Positions 34,755-44,861 of a DNA stretch of 64,000 bases are shown piece by piece. The notes beneath the pieces are model-generated. The model ran no database searches. It saw nothing but the letters and a program-made list of their open reading frames with translations, and had not been told where the DNA came from. Position 1 is the first letter of the stretch. Each line of letters starts with the position of its first letter. Position numbers and translations under genes: made by a program. The DNA comes from Paracoccus sp. S-4012 (GTDB taxonomy: Bacteria; Pseudomonadota; Alphaproteobacteria; Rhodobacterales; Rhodobacteraceae). The DNA lies in the NCBI RefSeq assembly GCF_009674885.1, contig NZ_WKKA01000002.1, positions 186,001-250,000 on the forward strand, written 5' to 3'.

Positions 34755-35242
34755 CGGGCGGCGGTCGCGGCCAGCAGGCGGGTCACGACCTCATCGGCCA
34801 GCATGGTGGCCAGTCGCGCGCGGGCGTCGGCCTCGGCGGCGAGGGCCGCGACGGTGGTGCCGCCCGCCTCGTAGGCGGCGAAGCTGCTGACCTGTCCGCT
34901 CGCCACTACGGCGCCGGAGGCGAGGTCGGTCAGGGTGTAGTCCGCGCTGCCGTTCAGAGCCTGCCGCGTCACCACATCGTCGAAGCCGCGATGCTGGGGG
35001 GTGACGGCCAGGCTGAGGCTGTAGCTGAGCCCGTAGGCCGCGGCCGAGGGCGGGCCGAGGCGCTCGGTCAGGCGGGCGTTGAAGGCGAACTGGTCGGCAT
35101 CGGTCGGGGCCTGCGGCCGGACGCGGCCGCGCAGCGCGGTGCCCGCGCCGCCGGGGGCGTAGGCGGGGGTGAAGCCACAGCCGGCCAGCAGCGCCAGCCC
35201 GGCGAGGACCGCGCGGCGCGGGAGGGCGTCAGACGACGACAT
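34751..35242 (-). CDS. lptE: LPS assembly lipoprotein LptE
   Basis: A 163-residue outer-membrane lipoprotein that plugs and helps fold LptD in lipopolysaccharide export. An early Arg-rich signal ends in lipobox LLAGC followed by [10 protein letters not shown], a pattern seen in alphaproteobacterial LptE. The rest is a compact alpha/beta domain: [22 protein letters not shown] and the closing [22 protein letters not shown]. It overlaps leuS by 14 bases and holA by four. Sequence identity to enteric LptE would be low; context supports the call. Confidence 0.88.
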   Translation of the reverse strand: MSSSDALPRRAVLAGLALLAGCGFTPAYAPGGAGTALRGRVRPQAPTDADQFAFNARLTERLGPPSAAAYGLSYSLSLAVTPQHRGFDDVVTRQALNGSADYTLTDLASGAVVASGQVSSFAAYEAGGTTVAALAAEADARARLATMLADEVVTRLLAATAAR

Positions 35243-37766
35243 TCACGATCCGCCCCGGCACCACGACGACCTTCTTCGGCGTCCGGCCGTCGAGGAAGCG
35301 GCCGACCGAATCATCGGCCAGCACCATCGCCTCGATCTCGGCCGGGCTCATGGTCTTCGGCACCCGCACCTCGCCCCGGCGCTTGCCGTTGACCTGCACC
35401 GGCAGGGTCACGTCGTCGTCGGCGAGCAGCGCCGGGTCGGCCTCGGGCCACGGCGCATCCACCACCAGCCCCTCGCCGCCGGCCTTGGCCCAGACCTCCT
35501 CGGCCAGATGCGGCACCATCGGCGCCATCAGCCGGGCCATGATCCGCAAGACTTCGCGCCGCGCCTCACCGCCCGCGTTCGAGCGCGAGACGGTGTTCGC
35601 GAGTTCGTAGATCTTCGCCACGGCGCGGTTGAAGGCGAAGCCTTCGATCGTCTTCGTCACCTCGGCAATGGCGCGATGGGCGGCGCGGATCAGCTCGGGA
35701 TCGTCGCCGCCCTCCTTCGCCTCGTCCGCGAGTCGCCAGACCCGCGCGAGGAAGCGGTTCGCGGCCTCGGCCCCGGCGGCCGTCCATTCCACGTCGCGCT
35801 CGGGCGGGCTGTCGGAGAGCATGAACCAGCGGGCGGTATCGGCGCCGAGGCGGGTGACGATATCCACCGGATCGACGACGTTCTTCTTGGACTTGGACAT
35901 TTTCGCAGAGGGAATGACCTCCACCGCCGTCCCGTCGGCGAGCCGCCCATCCGTCACGCTCTCGGGCAGATGATAGACCGGCCGCCCGCGCTCGTCCCGC
36001 GTGAGATATATTTCGTGCGTCACCATCCCCTGCGTGAACAGTGCGTCGAACGGCTCGCTCGCGCTCTCCGGCAGGTGGCCCGTTTTCACCATCGCCCGCG
36101 CGAAGAAGCGGGAATAGAGCAGGTGCAGGATCGCGTGCTCGATGCCGCCGATATACTGGTCCACGTTCATCCAGTAGTCGGCCTCGGCCGGGTCGGTGGG
36201 CGTGGCTGCATGCGGCGCGGTGAAGCGGGCGTAGTACCAGGACGAATCGACGAAGGTGTCCATCGTGTCGGTCTCGCGCCGCGCATCCGCCCCGCAGCGC
36301 GGGCAGGTCGTCGCGGCCCAGGTCGGGTGGCGGTCGAGCGGGTTACCAGCGCGGTCGAAGCTGACGTCGAGCGGCAGCAGCACCGGCAGCCGCTCGCGGG
36401 CCTCGGGAACGGTGCCGCAGGCGTGGCAATGGACGACCGGGATCGGGCAGCCCCAGTAGCGCTGCCGCGAGATGCCCCAGTCGCGCAGGCGGTATTTCGT
36501 GACGCCCTCGCCCCAACCCTGCTTCTCGGCAAACGCGATGGCGTGGTCCACCGCGTCGCCGCCGGTCATCTCGGTCGGGCCGGCGAAGCCGCGCACATAG
36601 GTCACGCGGTCGGTCTTCGGCGGCACGAAGGGGCCGTCCGCGACCAGCGCGTCGGCGGCCGCCGTGTCCATGCCGAGTTCGCCGAAGGTGGCGCGGATCG
36701 GCAGGCCATACTTGCGCGAGAAATCATGGTCCCGCTGGTCATGTCCCGGCGAGCCGAAGAGCGCGCCGGTGCCGTAGTCCATCAGCACGAAGTTCGCGAC
36801 CCAGACCGGCAACTCCCACGAGGGGTCGAGCGGGTGGCGGACCTTCAGCCCGGTGTCGAGGCCCAGCTTCTCGCCCGTCTCGATCGCCTCCTCCGAGGTG
36901 CCGGTCTTGCGTGCCTCCTCGGCGAAGGCGATCAGCCGCGGATCGCCCTCGGCCAGCTTCTTCGCCAGCGGATGGTCGGGCGAGATCGCCACGAAATTCG
37001 CCCCCAGCAACGTGTCGGGACGCGTGGTGTAGACCTCGATCGTCTCGAACCCTTCGGGCGCCCCCACCGTATCGAAGCGGAACTGCAGCCCACGCGAGCG
37101 GCCGATCCAGTTCGCCTGCATCAGCCGCACCTTCTCGGGCCAGCCCTCGAGCCCGTCGAGCGCCTCCAGCAGCTCGTCGGAATAGTCGCTGATGCGGAAG
37201 AACCACTGCGTGAGTTCCCGCCGCTCCACCGGCGCGTTCGAGCGCCAGCCCTTGCCGTCGATCACCTGCTCGTTGGCGAGCACGGTCATGTCCACCGGGT
37301 CCCAGTTCACGGTGGCCTGCTTTCGCGTCACCAGCCCGGCCTCGAGCATGTCGAGAAACAGCGCCTGCTGCTGCGCCACGTAGTCGTCGTCGCAGGTGGC
37401 GAACTCGCGGCTCCAGTCAAGCGAGAGGCCCAGCGGCTTCAGCTGCTCCTTCATCGTGGCGATGTTGGCATAGGTCCAGTCGCGCGGGTGGCCGCCGCTC
37501 TCCATGGCCGCGTTCTCGGCCGGCATGCCGAAGGCGTCCCAGCCCATCGGGTGCAGCACGCTGAACCCCTGCGCGCGCTTGAACCGCGCCACCACGTCGC
37601 CCATCGTGTAGTTGCGCACATGGCCCATGTGGATGCGCCCGGAAGGATAGGGGAACATCTCCAGCACGTAGTATTTCGGCCGCTCGTCGCGGACGGCGCG
37701 GAAGCTGCCGGCCTCGTCCCAGGCGGCCTGCCAGCGGGGTTCGCTTGTCGCGGGATCGTAGGGCAT
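35229..37766 (-). CDS. leuS: Leucyl-tRNA synthetase
   Basis: Charges tRNA-Leu with leucine, 845 residues. The class I signatures are present: the HIGH-like HMGH in [17 protein letters not shown] and the KMSKS loop in [14 protein letters not shown]. The CP1 editing domain with [12 protein letters not shown] and a zinc-type Cys pair near HACGTVPE and CPRCGADA are also seen. The ATG at 37766 gives [13 protein letters not shown]; another ATG eight codons earlier is possible. It starts the chain leuS-lptE-holA-flavoprotein-sulfotransferase. Confidence 0.97.
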   Translation of the reverse strand: MPYDPATSEPRWQAAWDEAGSFRAVRDERPKYYVLEMFPYPSGRIHMGHVRNYTMGDVVARFKRAQGFSVLHPMGWDAFGMPAENAAMESGGHPRDWTYANIATMKEQLKPLGLSLDWSREFATCDDDYVAQQQALFLDMLEAGLVTRKQATVNWDPVDMTVLANEQVIDGKGWRSNAPVERRELTQWFFRISDYSDELLEALDGLEGWPEKVRLMQANWIGRSRGLQFRFDTVGAPEGFETIEVYTTRPDTLLGANFVAISPDHPLAKKLAEGDPRLIAFAEEARKTGTSEEAIETGEKLGLDTGLKVRHPLDPSWELPVWVANFVLMDYGTGALFGSPGHDQRDHDFSRKYGLPIRATFGELGMDTAAADALVADGPFVPPKTDRVTYVRGFAGPTEMTGGDAVDHAIAFAEKQGWGEGVTKYRLRDWGISRQRYWGCPIPVVHCHACGTVPEARERLPVLLPLDVSFDRAGNPLDRHPTWAATTCPRCGADARRETDTMDTFVDSSWYYARFTAPHAATPTDPAEADYWMNVDQYIGGIEHAILHLLYSRFFARAMVKTGHLPESASEPFDALFTQGMVTHEIYLTRDERGRPVYHLPESVTDGRLADGTAVEVIPSAKMSKSKKNVVDPVDIVTRLGADTARWFMLSDSPPERDVEWTAAGAEAANRFLARVWRLADEAKEGGDDPELIRAAHRAIAEVTKTIEGFAFNRAVAKIYELANTVSRSNAGGEARREVLRIMARLMAPMVPHLAEEVWAKAGGEGLVVDAPWPEADPALLADDDVTLPVQVNGKRRGEVRVPKTMSPAEIEAMVLADDSVGRFLDGRTPKKVVVVPGRIVNVVV

Positions 37767-37839
37767 GGATCGGGCTCCGGGCGGCGTCATCAGGGCCGCA
37801 GGCTTTAGACGACCGCCCCGGCCCGGTCCAGCGGCCCGC

Positions 37840-38343
37840 TCAGAGCTGCCCGTCGCGGATGCGGAGCTGCCGGGCGCGGGTGAAGATCGCGTCCTCGACC
37901 GCCTGCACCGTGCCAGGCGCGACCGCAGCGCCCCCCGGCCCTTCCAGCGCCAGCTGCAGCGAGCGCGCGTCGAGCGCGGGGTCGGCGATCTTGATCGTCG
38001 CGCGATAGGCCCGCCCGCCGCCGGGCGGCGTGCCGTAGCCGGTGACGATCACGCCGGTGAACGGGTCCACCGACTGGATCGGCAGGAAGTTCAGCACCTC
38101 GAGCGAGGCGTTCCACAGATACTTGTTCACCGCCGTGGTGACGTTCGGGTCCTGCCGATTCGAGAACAGGTCCCAGACCGTGGACTGGCGCTGCTGCTGC
38201 GCGACCGGGCGGCGCGGGTCGGCGCGGTCGGTGTCGAAGACGCTGCGCCCGTCGCTGCGCGAGCACGCCCCCAGGGCCGCCACGACCGCGAGGACGGAGA
38301 GGCCGAGCCCGGCCCGGCGGCGATAGGTGGTCGCGGCGGTCAT
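37840..38343 (-). CDS. DUF3576 lipoprotein
   Basis: A 167-residue probable lipoprotein (lipobox ALGAC after a signal of about 26 residues) matching DUF3576, a family found next to leuS in many Alphaproteobacteria. The conserved core reads [49 protein letters not shown] and is likely tied to the cell envelope. The function is unknown. It ends 73 bases before the leuS ATG in the same direction and probably shares its transcript. It is divergent from the porin gene over 264 bases. Confidence 0.82.
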   Translation of the reverse strand: MTAATTYRRRAGLGLSVLAVVAALGACSRSDGRSVFDTDRADPRRPVAQQQRQSTVWDLFSNRQDPNVTTAVNKYLWNASLEVLNFLPIQSVDPFTGVIVTGYGTPPGGGRAYRATIKIADPALDARSLQLALEGPGGAAVAPGTVQAVEDAIFTRARQLRIRDGQL

Positions 38344-38553
38344 CCTGTCACTCTCTCCCGGCCCGGCTCAAAGCTCGCGCCAAGCCTTAGCCGCAAAGAC
38401 CGGGCTGCGACAAGCGCCTCGCCCGCGGCGACGCCGGAGGCCCGCTGCCCGGCCGCTTCGCCCTGTGTGACCCTTCTGCATCATGCCTGTGGTTTCACCC
38501 CCCGGTTGCCGCCCGGATTGTTGCATCCGATGGGCGAAAGGTCGAAATAACGG

Positions 38554-38588
38554 GGCATACCCAAGCGGCATCCCCGGTTGGGCATGCC
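38554..38588 (+). promoter_or_regulatory. Hairpin in the porin leader
   Basis: Arms of 11 bases at 38554-38564 (GGCATACCCAA) and 38578-38588 (TTGGGCATGCC) pair with one A-C mismatch around a 13-base loop. The hairpin ends five bases before the AGAGG ribosome site of the porin gene, in a 264-base leader or promoter region that otherwise holds nothing I recognise. It could stabilise the abundant porin mRNA, or control ribosome access. Confidence 0.5.
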
Positions 38589-38607
38589 AGAGACAAGAGG
38601 GATTGCG

Positions 38608-39705
38608 ATGAAAAAGCTTCTGCTTGCTTCCAGCGCGCTCGTCGGCCTTGCCGGCGCCGCCGCTGCCGAAGTTTCCGTGACCGGCGACGGTCGCATCGGT
38701 CTGCGCTTTGACAGCGACGAGCTCGTTCTCAACGAAGCCGGCGTGCTCGTCACGCGTGACACCTGGAACGTGATCAGCCGTGCCCGCGTGCGGTTCACCA
38801 TGACCGGCGAGACCGACAGCGGCCTGTCGTTCGGCGCCATTCTCCGCGCCGACCAGGCCGACAGCCGTTCGTCCCGTGGCGGCAGCAACTCGCTCTATGC
38901 GGGCGAGGTCTTCATCTCGGGCGCCTTCGGCCGCCTGACCGCCGGTGAAGTCGACTCCGCGCTCGAAAGCGCCGTCGGCGACCTGCCGGAAGTGGGCCTC
39001 TCGGGCCTGAACTTCTACAACGAGTTCCAGTACTCGAGCTCGGATTTCGACGAGCTCTTCCAGGATGCGGGGCTGCTCTACAGCTACGCGTTGGGCGACG
39101 CGACGCTCTACGCCTCGTTCCAGGATCAGTACTTCCGCCTCCCGGGTGACGCCTTCGCCCGTGAGCGGGGTGACACCTGGTCGCTCGGCGCCGGCTACAC
39201 GCTGGGCAACTACAGCTTCGGCATCGGCTACGAGGACTCTTCCTCCTTCATCGACCCGGTCGGCTACGCCTTTGCCAACCAGAGCACCGCCGGCAACTTC
39301 TACACCAACGACGCCACCACCTGGGGCGTCTCGGGCGGCACCTCGTTCGCCGGGATCACCTTCAAGGCGATCTACCTGGCGACCGATGTGGATGGTTCGG
39401 CTGACGCGGGCTCGTGGTCGCTTGGTGACTACGACGTCAACCAGTTGGGCGTCGGCGCCGAGTACACCATGGCCAATGGTGTCGGCCTGAAGGGCTTCTG
39501 GCGTCGGATCGACGGCGACAGCCTCGTTGTCGGCGGCGCGACGCTCGACAACGAAGTCGACATCTGGGGCCTCGGCGCCCAGTACGACCTCGGCGGCGGC
39601 GCGATCCTGAAGGGTGGCATCGCCCATCTCGACGGCGACAGCATCGCCTTCGGTCAGGACATCGACAAGACTGTTGCCGACTTCGGTGTGGCTCTGAACT
39701 TCTGA
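38608..39705 (+). CDS. Rhodobacter-type outer-membrane porin
   Basis: A 365-residue beta-barrel with a signal peptide (MKKLLLASSALVGLAGAAAA) and a C-terminal Phe in ADFGVALNF, the usual barrel-assembly signal. The mature sequence starts EVSVTGDGRIGLRFDSD and alternates polar and hydrophobic residues with many Gly and aromatic residues. It resembles the trimeric porins of Rhodobacter. Codon use is more biased than in its neighbours (many CGT and TCG/TTC choices), fitting strong expression. A clear terminator follows. Solute specificity is general diffusion by analogy. Confidence 0.9.
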   Translation: MKKLLLASSALVGLAGAAAAEVSVTGDGRIGLRFDSDELVLNEAGVLVTRDTWNVISRARVRFTMTGETDSGLSFGAILRADQADSRSSRGGSNSLYAGEVFISGAFGRLTAGEVDSALESAVGDLPEVGLSGLNFYNEFQYSSSDFDELFQDAGLLYSYALGDATLYASFQDQYFRLPGDAFARERGDTWSLGAGYTLGNYSFGIGYEDSSSFIDPVGYAFANQSTAGNFYTNDATTWGVSGGTSFAGITFKAIYLATDVDGSADAGSWSLGDYDVNQLGVGAEYTMANGVGLKGFWRRIDGDSLVVGGATLDNEVDIWGLGAQYDLGGGAILKGGIAHLDGDSIAFGQDIDKTVADFGVALNF

Positions 39706-39734
39706 TCCAGCCGGATCGTCGCAAGACCTTGGAG

Positions 39735-39767
39735 GGAGCGGGCATCTTGCCCGCTCCTTTCCGTTTG
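39735..39767 (+). terminator. Rho-independent terminator after the porin gene
   Basis: A perfect 9-bp stem GGAGCGGGC (39735-39743) with GCCCGCTCC (39749-39757) around the loop ATCTT is followed by TTTCCGTTT. It stands 30 bases after the porin stop and is the clearest intrinsic terminator in the window. Confidence 0.85.
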
Positions 39768-39798
39768 GGGCATGAGTTTGCCCGAGGGGAGGCCGCCC

Positions 39799-40455
39799 AT
39801 GCCGCTGTCCGACATCACCGCCCGCATCACCGCCGCCTGCCGCGCCGCCGGCCGCGCGCCCGATGCCGTCACCCTGATCGCCGTCAGCAAGCTGCAGCCG
39901 CCCGAACGCGTGACCGCCGTGCTGGCCGAGGGGCAGCGCGTCTTCGGCGAGAACTACGTGCAGGAGGCGCAGCGGAAATGGCCCGGGTGGCGCGGGGAAT
40001 GGCCGGGGGTGGAGTTGCACCTCGTCGGCCCGTTGCAGGGCAACAAGGCGAAGGCCGCCGTGCAGCTTTTCGACGCGATCCACAGCCTCGACCGCGTTGC
40101 GCTGGCCGAGCGGCTGGCCCGCGTCGTCCAGGCCGAGGGCCGCGCCCCGCAGCTTTTCGTGCAGGTCAACACCGGGGCCGAGCCGCAGAAGGCGGGGGTC
40201 CTGCCCGATGAGGCGGAGGCCTTCGTCGCCCGCTGCCGCACCCTCGACCTCGCCCCCGCAGGGCTGATGTGCATCCCGCCCGAGGGCGACGACCCGGTGC
40301 CGCATTTCCGCCTGCTGGGGCGGCTGGCGCGGGACTGCGGCCTCGACATGCTCTCGGTGGGCATGAGCGCCGATTTCGAGGCCGCGATCGCCGAGGGCGC
40401 CACGCATGTCCGCGTCGGCTCGGCCATCTTCGGCGACCGCCCGGCGAAGGATTAG
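39799..40455 (+). CDS. YggS/PROSC-family pyridoxal phosphate homeostasis protein
   Basis: A 218-residue cytosolic PLP-binding protein that buffers the cofactor. The PLP lysine is Lys31 in VTLIAVSKLQP; other family marks are FGENYVQEAQRKW, HLVGPLQGNKAK, VQVNTGAEPQKAG and the closing MSADFEAAIAEGATHVRVGSAIFG. The ATG at 39799 follows a GAGGGGAGG ribosome site. Its stop overlaps that of the convergent L,D-transpeptidase gene by three bases. Confidence 0.93.
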   Translation: MPLSDITARITAACRAAGRAPDAVTLIAVSKLQPPERVTAVLAEGQRVFGENYVQEAQRKWPGWRGEWPGVELHLVGPLQGNKAKAAVQLFDAIHSLDRVALAERLARVVQAEGRAPQLFVQVNTGAEPQKAGVLPDEAEAFVARCRTLDLAPAGLMCIPPEGDDPVPHFRLLGRLARDCGLDMLSVGMSADFEAAIAEGATHVRVGSAIFGDRPAKD

Positions 40456-40994
40456 ACCGCGCCCTCCAGCCGCCGCGCCCGTTGCTGGCGCGGGCTGCCC
40501 ACCGGCACCAGCAGCCGCGCACCGGGGGAGAGGCGGGCCGCGATCCAGTGCAGGTCCGCGCGGGCCAGCGCGATGCAACCGGCCGTCGGATAGCCCGGCC
40601 GCCGCCACTGATGCACGAAGATCGCGGACCCCGCGCCGGGGCGCACCGGGGCGCGGTTCCAGTCCAGCACGAGGATCAGGTCATAGAGCGGATCGGCCCG
40701 CCACAGCCGCTCATGGCTGGCGGCAAGGGGCGCGGGGACGAGGCGGTTGTAGGCCGGATGCCCGCTCTCGTCACACCAGAGATCGCCGGCGCGCAGGGGC
40801 CACGCCCAGCCGCAGGGCGAAGCGATCCGGTCGGGCCGATACAGCACCGCCTCGATCCGGTGCGCGCCCGTGGGAGTCGCCCCGTCCCCCTCGCGCTTCG
40901 CGGCCCCCGGCACGATTCCGCCCCGCCCCACCGCGCAGGGCATCACCCGACCGGCGAAGGCGAGCCCGCGCGGGGTGAGGCGCAGATCGCTCAC
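40452..40994 (-). CDS. L,D-transpeptidase family protein (YkuD domain)
   Basis: A 180-residue protein made almost entirely of a YkuD domain. The catalytic centre is seen as [19 protein letters not shown], with His128 and Cys140 as the likely pair. Such enzymes cross-link peptidoglycan (3-3 links) or attach lipoproteins. Unlike most it has no signal peptide or membrane segment, so how it meets the cell wall is unclear. The start is GTG at 40994, overlapping the ribA stop (GTGA). Confidence 0.83.
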   Translation of the reverse strand: MSDLRLTPRGLAFAGRVMPCAVGRGGIVPGAAKREGDGATPTGAHRIEAVLYRPDRIASPCGWAWPLRAGDLWCDESGHPAYNRLVPAPLAASHERLWRADPLYDLILVLDWNRAPVRPGAGSAIFVHQWRRPGYPTAGCIALARADLHWIAARLSPGARLLVPVGSPRQQRARRLEGAV

Positions 40995-42058
40995 AGCAGA
41001 TGGCCGGATTTCTCGGCCTTGGTGTCGAGGTAGCCCTCGTTGTGGCGGTTCCGCGCGGTGATGAGGGGCACGCGCTCGACCACCTCGATCCCGTGGCTGG
41101 CCAGCATCTCGACCTTCTTCGGGTTGTTCGTCATCAGCCGCACGCGCGTGATCCCCAACTCCCGCAGCATCGCCGCGCCGAGGCGGAAGTCGCGCTCGTC
41201 GTCCTCGAATCCAAGCCGGTGATTCGCCTCGACGGTATCGAAACCCTGCGCCTGCAGGGCATAGGCGCGCATCTTGTTGGCGAGGCCGATCCCCCGGCCC
41301 TCCTGGTTGAGGTAGAGCAGCACCCCCGCCCCCTCGCGCCCCATCGCCGTCAGCGCCCCGTTCAGCTGCGGGCCGCAGTCGCATTTCAGGCTGCCCAGCA
41401 CGTCGCCGGTGAAGCAGGCCGAGTGCAGCCGCACCAGCACCGCGCCGTGGCGGTCGGGGGCGCCGATCTCGACCGCGTAATGCTCGGCGCCGCCGTCGTC
41501 GGGGCGCAGGACGTGCAGACGCGCCTCGGCCGCGGCGGTGAGCGGCAGGCCGGCTGCGGCGACGGGCGAGAGCAGCGCCTCGCGCCCGAGTTCGAGCGCG
41601 AGGTCGGCGGCGTCGAGGCGCGTCACGCCCTCCGGCAGGGGCGCTTCGACCAGCAGCATCGCGGGCAGCAGCTCCGCCGATTTGGCGAGGGCAAGCGCCG
41701 CCCGGGCCGGGGCGGCGTCGCCGTCGCGGAGCGCGGTGAATGGTCCCTTCAGCGGCATCGCGAGGTCGCGCGCCGGGTCGGCCATGGCCAGCAGCCACTC
41801 GCGGTCGGCGTGATCGGGGACCTTCACCCGGACCAGATCGCCGTCATAGGCCGCGAGCTTCAGCGTCGCCGCCCGCCGTGCCATCAGCGCGAGGACCGGC
41901 GCCCCCGCCGCCCGGAACCCCGCCAGCCGCGCGGCCGAGACCGTCTCGGCCGCCGCCACGAGGCTGCCGCCGATTGCCACCGGCAGCCCGATCCGCAGGT
42001 CGGCGCGGGCGCGGGAGACGGTCTCGGAAGGCGTCGGGGAGAGCGTTGAGCGGGTCAC
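40991..42058 (-). CDS. ribA: GTP cyclohydrolase II
   Basis: First step of riboflavin synthesis from GTP. The C-terminal 200 residues are typical RibA: zinc-binding cysteines in [18 protein letters not shown], then [19 protein letters not shown] and the closing [25 protein letters not shown]. The N-terminal 150 residues are a diverged extra domain with no DHBP-synthase active-site motif; this long form (355 residues) is common in Rhodobacterales. The start is read as GTG at 42058, since no ATG fits; this is the least certain part. Confidence 0.88.
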   Translation of the reverse strand: MTRSTLSPTPSETVSRARADLRIGLPVAIGGSLVAAAETVSAARLAGFRAAGAPVLALMARRAATLKLAAYDGDLVRVKVPDHADREWLLAMADPARDLAMPLKGPFTALRDGDAAPARAALALAKSAELLPAMLLVEAPLPEGVTRLDAADLALELGREALLSPVAAAGLPLTAAAEARLHVLRPDDGGAEHYAVEIGAPDRHGAVLVRLHSACFTGDVLGSLKCDCGPQLNGALTAMGREGAGVLLYLNQEGRGIGLANKMRAYALQAQGFDTVEANHRLGFEDDERDFRLGAAMLRELGITRVRLMTNNPKKVEMLASHGIEVVERVPLITARNRHNEGYLDTKAEKSGHLL

Positions 42059-42194
42059 TGGCGGGGCCGGGCTGAAACAAACTGAAACATCGCGCGCCCT
42101 GGCGACAACTGACCGTGAGAAAGGTTGCGGGTCGCTTGCCGCCGGGGCCGAACGCCCGCAGCTTTCGGCCAATCGAGCGAAGGAGGCAACCAGA

Positions 42195-42881
42195 ATGGCC
42201 GGTTTGAAGAAGATCCTGCTGGTGGATGACGAGGACGACCTGCGCGAGGCCTTGGCCGAGCAGCTGGTCGCCACCGAGGATTTCGACGTCTTCGAGGCCG
42301 CCACCGGCGCCGAGGCGGTCGAAAAGACCAAGGCGAACCTGTTCGACCTCGTGGTCCTCGACGTGGGCCTGCCCGACACCGACGGGCGCGAGCTCTGCAA
42401 GCGGCTCCGAAAGCAGGGCGTGAAATGCCCCGTTGTGATGCTGACCGGCCACGACACCGACGCCGACACGATCCTCGGCCTCGATTCGGGGGCGAACGAC
42501 TACATCACCAAGCCGTTCAAGTTCCCGGTGCTGCTTGCGCGCCTCCGGGCTCAACTTCGGACGCATGAGCAGTCCGAGGACGCGATCTTCCAGCTCGGCC
42601 CCTACACCTTCCGGCCGTCGATGAAGATGCTGATCGACGGCAAGGACCGGAAGATCCGCCTGACCGAGAAGGAGACCAACATCCTGAAGTTCCTGTATCG
42701 CGCGCAGGACGGGGTGGTGGCGCGCGATGTGCTGCTGCACGAGGTCTGGGGTTATAATGCAGGCGTGACGACGCACACGCTGGAGACGCATATCTACCGG
42801 CTGCGGCAGAAGATCGAGCCGGACCCGTCGAACGCGCGGCTGCTGGTGACGGAGAGCGGGGGCTATCGGCTAGTGGCGTGA
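42195..42881 (+). CDS. OmpR-family response regulator without a linked kinase
   Basis: A 228-residue two-domain regulator. The receiver domain (1-120) has the acidic pocket (VDDEDD) and phospho-acceptor Asp56 in LVVLDVGLP, with the conserved Thr and Lys in MLTGHD and YITKPFKF. The winged-helix output domain ends [34 protein letters not shown]. No histidine kinase is nearby, so its partner is encoded elsewhere. An AAGGAGG ribosome site precedes the ATG. The stop is followed at once by a palindromic repeat. Confidence 0.9.
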   Translation: MAGLKKILLVDDEDDLREALAEQLVATEDFDVFEAATGAEAVEKTKANLFDLVVLDVGLPDTDGRELCKRLRKQGVKCPVVMLTGHDTDADTILGLDSGANDYITKPFKFPVLLARLRAQLRTHEQSEDAIFQLGPYTFRPSMKMLIDGKDRKIRLTEKETNILKFLYRAQDGVVARDVLLHEVWGYNAGVTTHTLETHIYRLRQKIEPDPSNARLLVTESGGYRLVA

Positions 42882-42889
42882 GGTGGCGC

Positions 42890-42940
42890 GGTGCGTGCCT
42901 GGCACGCACCCTGCCGGAGGGTGCGTGGTTTCCACGCACC
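42890..42940. repeat. Bipartite palindromic repeat, copy 2
   Basis: A 10-bp perfect hairpin at 42890-42910 (arm GGTGCGTGCC, 1-base loop) is followed nine bases later by a 9-bp hairpin at 42920-42940 (arm GGTGCGTGG, loop TTT). The second hairpin is the exact reverse complement of the one at 2988-3008. The element sits between the response regulator stop and the convergent glutathione transferase stop. Confidence 0.85.
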
Positions 42941-42949
42941 TTCCGCCAA

Positions 42950-43924
42950 TCACCCCCGCCCGTGCGGCGCGTCCCAGTCGATCACCGGGTTGACCGGGAT
43001 GATCCCGTAGGGATTCAGGTCCGGGTGACTGCGGTAGTAATGCGTCACGATGTGATCCTGCCGCACCGTCCCGGCGATCCCCGGCATCTGGTAGAGCTCC
43101 CGCGTCCAGCCCCAGAGGTTCGGATAGTCGCGCAGCCAGGTGCGGTTACACTTGAAATGCGTGTGGTAGACCGTGTCGTAGCGGACCGCCGTGGTGAACA
43201 ACCGCCAGTCCGCCTCGGTCACCCGGTCGCCGGCCAGGTAGCGGTTCCCAGCCAGCAGCCCCTCCAGCCAGTCCAGCGACTCGAGCAGCGGCCCGATGGC
43301 GGCATCATAGGCGGCCTGCGTCGCCGCGAACCCGGCCTTGTAGACGCCGTTGTTCACCGTGTCGTAGATGCGCTCGTTCAGTTCGTCGCAGCGCGGGCGC
43401 AGGTCCTCGGGCCAGTAACGCACGTCATTGCCGGTGATCGCGTCGAATGCGCTGTCGAACATGCGGATGATCTCGGAGGATTCGTTGCTGACGATGGTGC
43501 CGCGCGCCTTGTCCCAGAGGACCGGCACCGTGACCTTGCCAGTCATGTGCGGGTCGGCCCTCACGTAGATGTCGCGCAGATGCGTGGCGCCGTGCAGCGG
43601 GTCGCCGGTCGCGCCGGGGAAGTCGGTCTCGAAAGTCCAGCCCTCCTCGCCCATCACCGGATGCACCACCGACACGCCGATCAGCGGCGCCAGCCCCTTC
43701 AGCTGCCGGAAGATCAGCGTCCGGTGCGCCCAGGGGCAGGCATAGGAGACGTAGAGGTGATAGCGCCCCGCCTCGGCCGCGAAGCCGCCCTCGCCCGAGG
43801 GGCCGGGCGCGCCGTCCGGCGTGATCCAGTTGCGGAAGCCCGCGTCCTGGCGGCGGAAGTCGCCCTCCTCCTTCGTGGCGCCGACCGCGCCGCGCCGCCA
43901 CTCGCCGTCAACCAGCTGACCCAT
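42950..43924 (-). CDS. Xi-class glutathione S-transferase (glutathionyl-hydroquinone reductase)
   Basis: A 324-residue enzyme that reduces glutathionyl-hydroquinones. The catalytic cysteine is Cys63 in YVSYACPWAHRTLI, the same number as in E. coli YqjG. The middle SNESSEIIRMFDSAFD and the late TEADWRLFTTAVRYDTVYHTHFKCN and LYQMPGIAGTV are characteristic. Length is normal. It is divergent from xthA, with only 41 bases between the start codons, and its 3' end faces a palindromic repeat. Confidence 0.93.
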   Translation of the reverse strand: MGQLVDGEWRRGAVGATKEEGDFRRQDAGFRNWITPDGAPGPSGEGGFAAEAGRYHLYVSYACPWAHRTLIFRQLKGLAPLIGVSVVHPVMGEEGWTFETDFPGATGDPLHGATHLRDIYVRADPHMTGKVTVPVLWDKARGTIVSNESSEIIRMFDSAFDAITGNDVRYWPEDLRPRCDELNERIYDTVNNGVYKAGFAATQAAYDAAIGPLLESLDWLEGLLAGNRYLAGDRVTEADWRLFTTAVRYDTVYHTHFKCNRTWLRDYPNLWGWTRELYQMPGIAGTVRQDHIVTHYYRSHPDLNPYGIIPVNPVIDWDAPHGRG

Positions 43925-43965
43925 CGGCTTTCCCTTCCCTGCCCTTCGGGCTAGACCCGGCCCCC

Positions 43966-44757
43966 ATGTTCACCATCGCCACATGGAACATCAACTCGGT
44001 CCGCCTGCGCGCCGGCCTCGTCGCCCGTTTCCTGCAGGAGGAGGCGCCCGACATCCTCTGCCTGCAGGAATGCAAGTCGCCGGTCGAGAAGCTGCCGCTC
44101 GAGGCCTTCCGGGCGCTTGGTTACAACTGGGCCGTCGCCCGCGGCCAGAAGGGCTATAACGGCGTCGCCATCCTCTCGCGCTTGCCGATCGAGGATGCGG
44201 GCGATCAGGACCATGCCGGGCTGGGCCACGCGCGGCATGTGGCGGCGCGGATGGAGAACGGCATCACTATCCACAACGTCTATGTCCCCGCGGGCGGCGA
44301 CGTGCCCGACCGCGAGGTCAACGAGAAGTTCGGCCAGAAGCTCGACTACTTCACGGACCTGCGCGACAGCTTCCATGCCGAGCGGCCCGCGCGGTCGATC
44401 CTCGTCGGCGACCTCAACGTCGCCCCGCGCGAGGATGACGTCTGGAACCACAGGCAGATGCTGAAGGTCGTCAGCCACACGCCGGTCGAGGTCGAGCATT
44501 TCGGCCAGGCGCAGGATGCCGGCGGGTGGGTGGACGTGACGCGGCAGGACATCCCGGAGGGGCGCCTCTTTTCCTGGTGGTCCTACCGGGCGCGGGACTG
44601 GGCGGCGGCGGATCGCGGGCGGCGGCTTGACCACATCTGGGCCACGCCCGACATCGCCAATGCCGGGCACGCGAGCCGCATCCTGCGCGACTGCCGCGGC
44701 TGGGAGCAGCCCTCCGACCACGTCCCGGTGCTGGCGAGCTTCGATCTGGCCGCTTGA
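43966..44757 (+). CDS. xthA: Exodeoxyribonuclease III
   Basis: A 263-residue AP endonuclease/3'-exonuclease of base excision repair. It has the metal-binding and catalytic residues of the family: Asn in ATWNINSVR, Glu in CLQECKSP, ILVGDLNVAPREDDVW, and the closing RLDHIWATP with PSDHVPVLASFDL. The length fits. Divergent from the glutathione transferase gene, with a 41-base gap. The ribosome site is weak. Confidence 0.94.
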   Translation: MFTIATWNINSVRLRAGLVARFLQEEAPDILCLQECKSPVEKLPLEAFRALGYNWAVARGQKGYNGVAILSRLPIEDAGDQDHAGLGHARHVAARMENGITIHNVYVPAGGDVPDREVNEKFGQKLDYFTDLRDSFHAERPARSILVGDLNVAPREDDVWNHRQMLKVVSHTPVEVEHFGQAQDAGGWVDVTRQDIPEGRLFSWWSYRARDWAAADRGRRLDHIWATPDIANAGHASRILRDCRGWEQPSDHVPVLASFDLAA

Positions 44758-44861
44758 GGCCGCCCACGGGCAGAGCGCGCGGAAAACCTGCGCCGCCCTT
44801 CCGGTTCCCCGCGACTGCGCCCATATTGCGCCCGACACGAGTTTTTGCGGGGACGATCGCG

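Noticed and set aside
35169..37808. Rightward open frame of 879 codons opposite leuS
   Set aside because: Mirror of leuS; composed of His/Arg/Gly/Val-rich sequence without any domain. leuS has both class I signatures on the other strand.
38344..38607. Possible small RNA or tRNA gene upstream of the porin
   Set aside because: No cloverleaf or CCA end can be drawn; only one hairpin close to the ribosome site is supported.
42195..42881. CtrA identity for the response regulator
   Set aside because: It is an OmpR-type regulator like CtrA, but its receiver and output motifs do not match the highly conserved CtrA sequence, and no cell-cycle genes are near.
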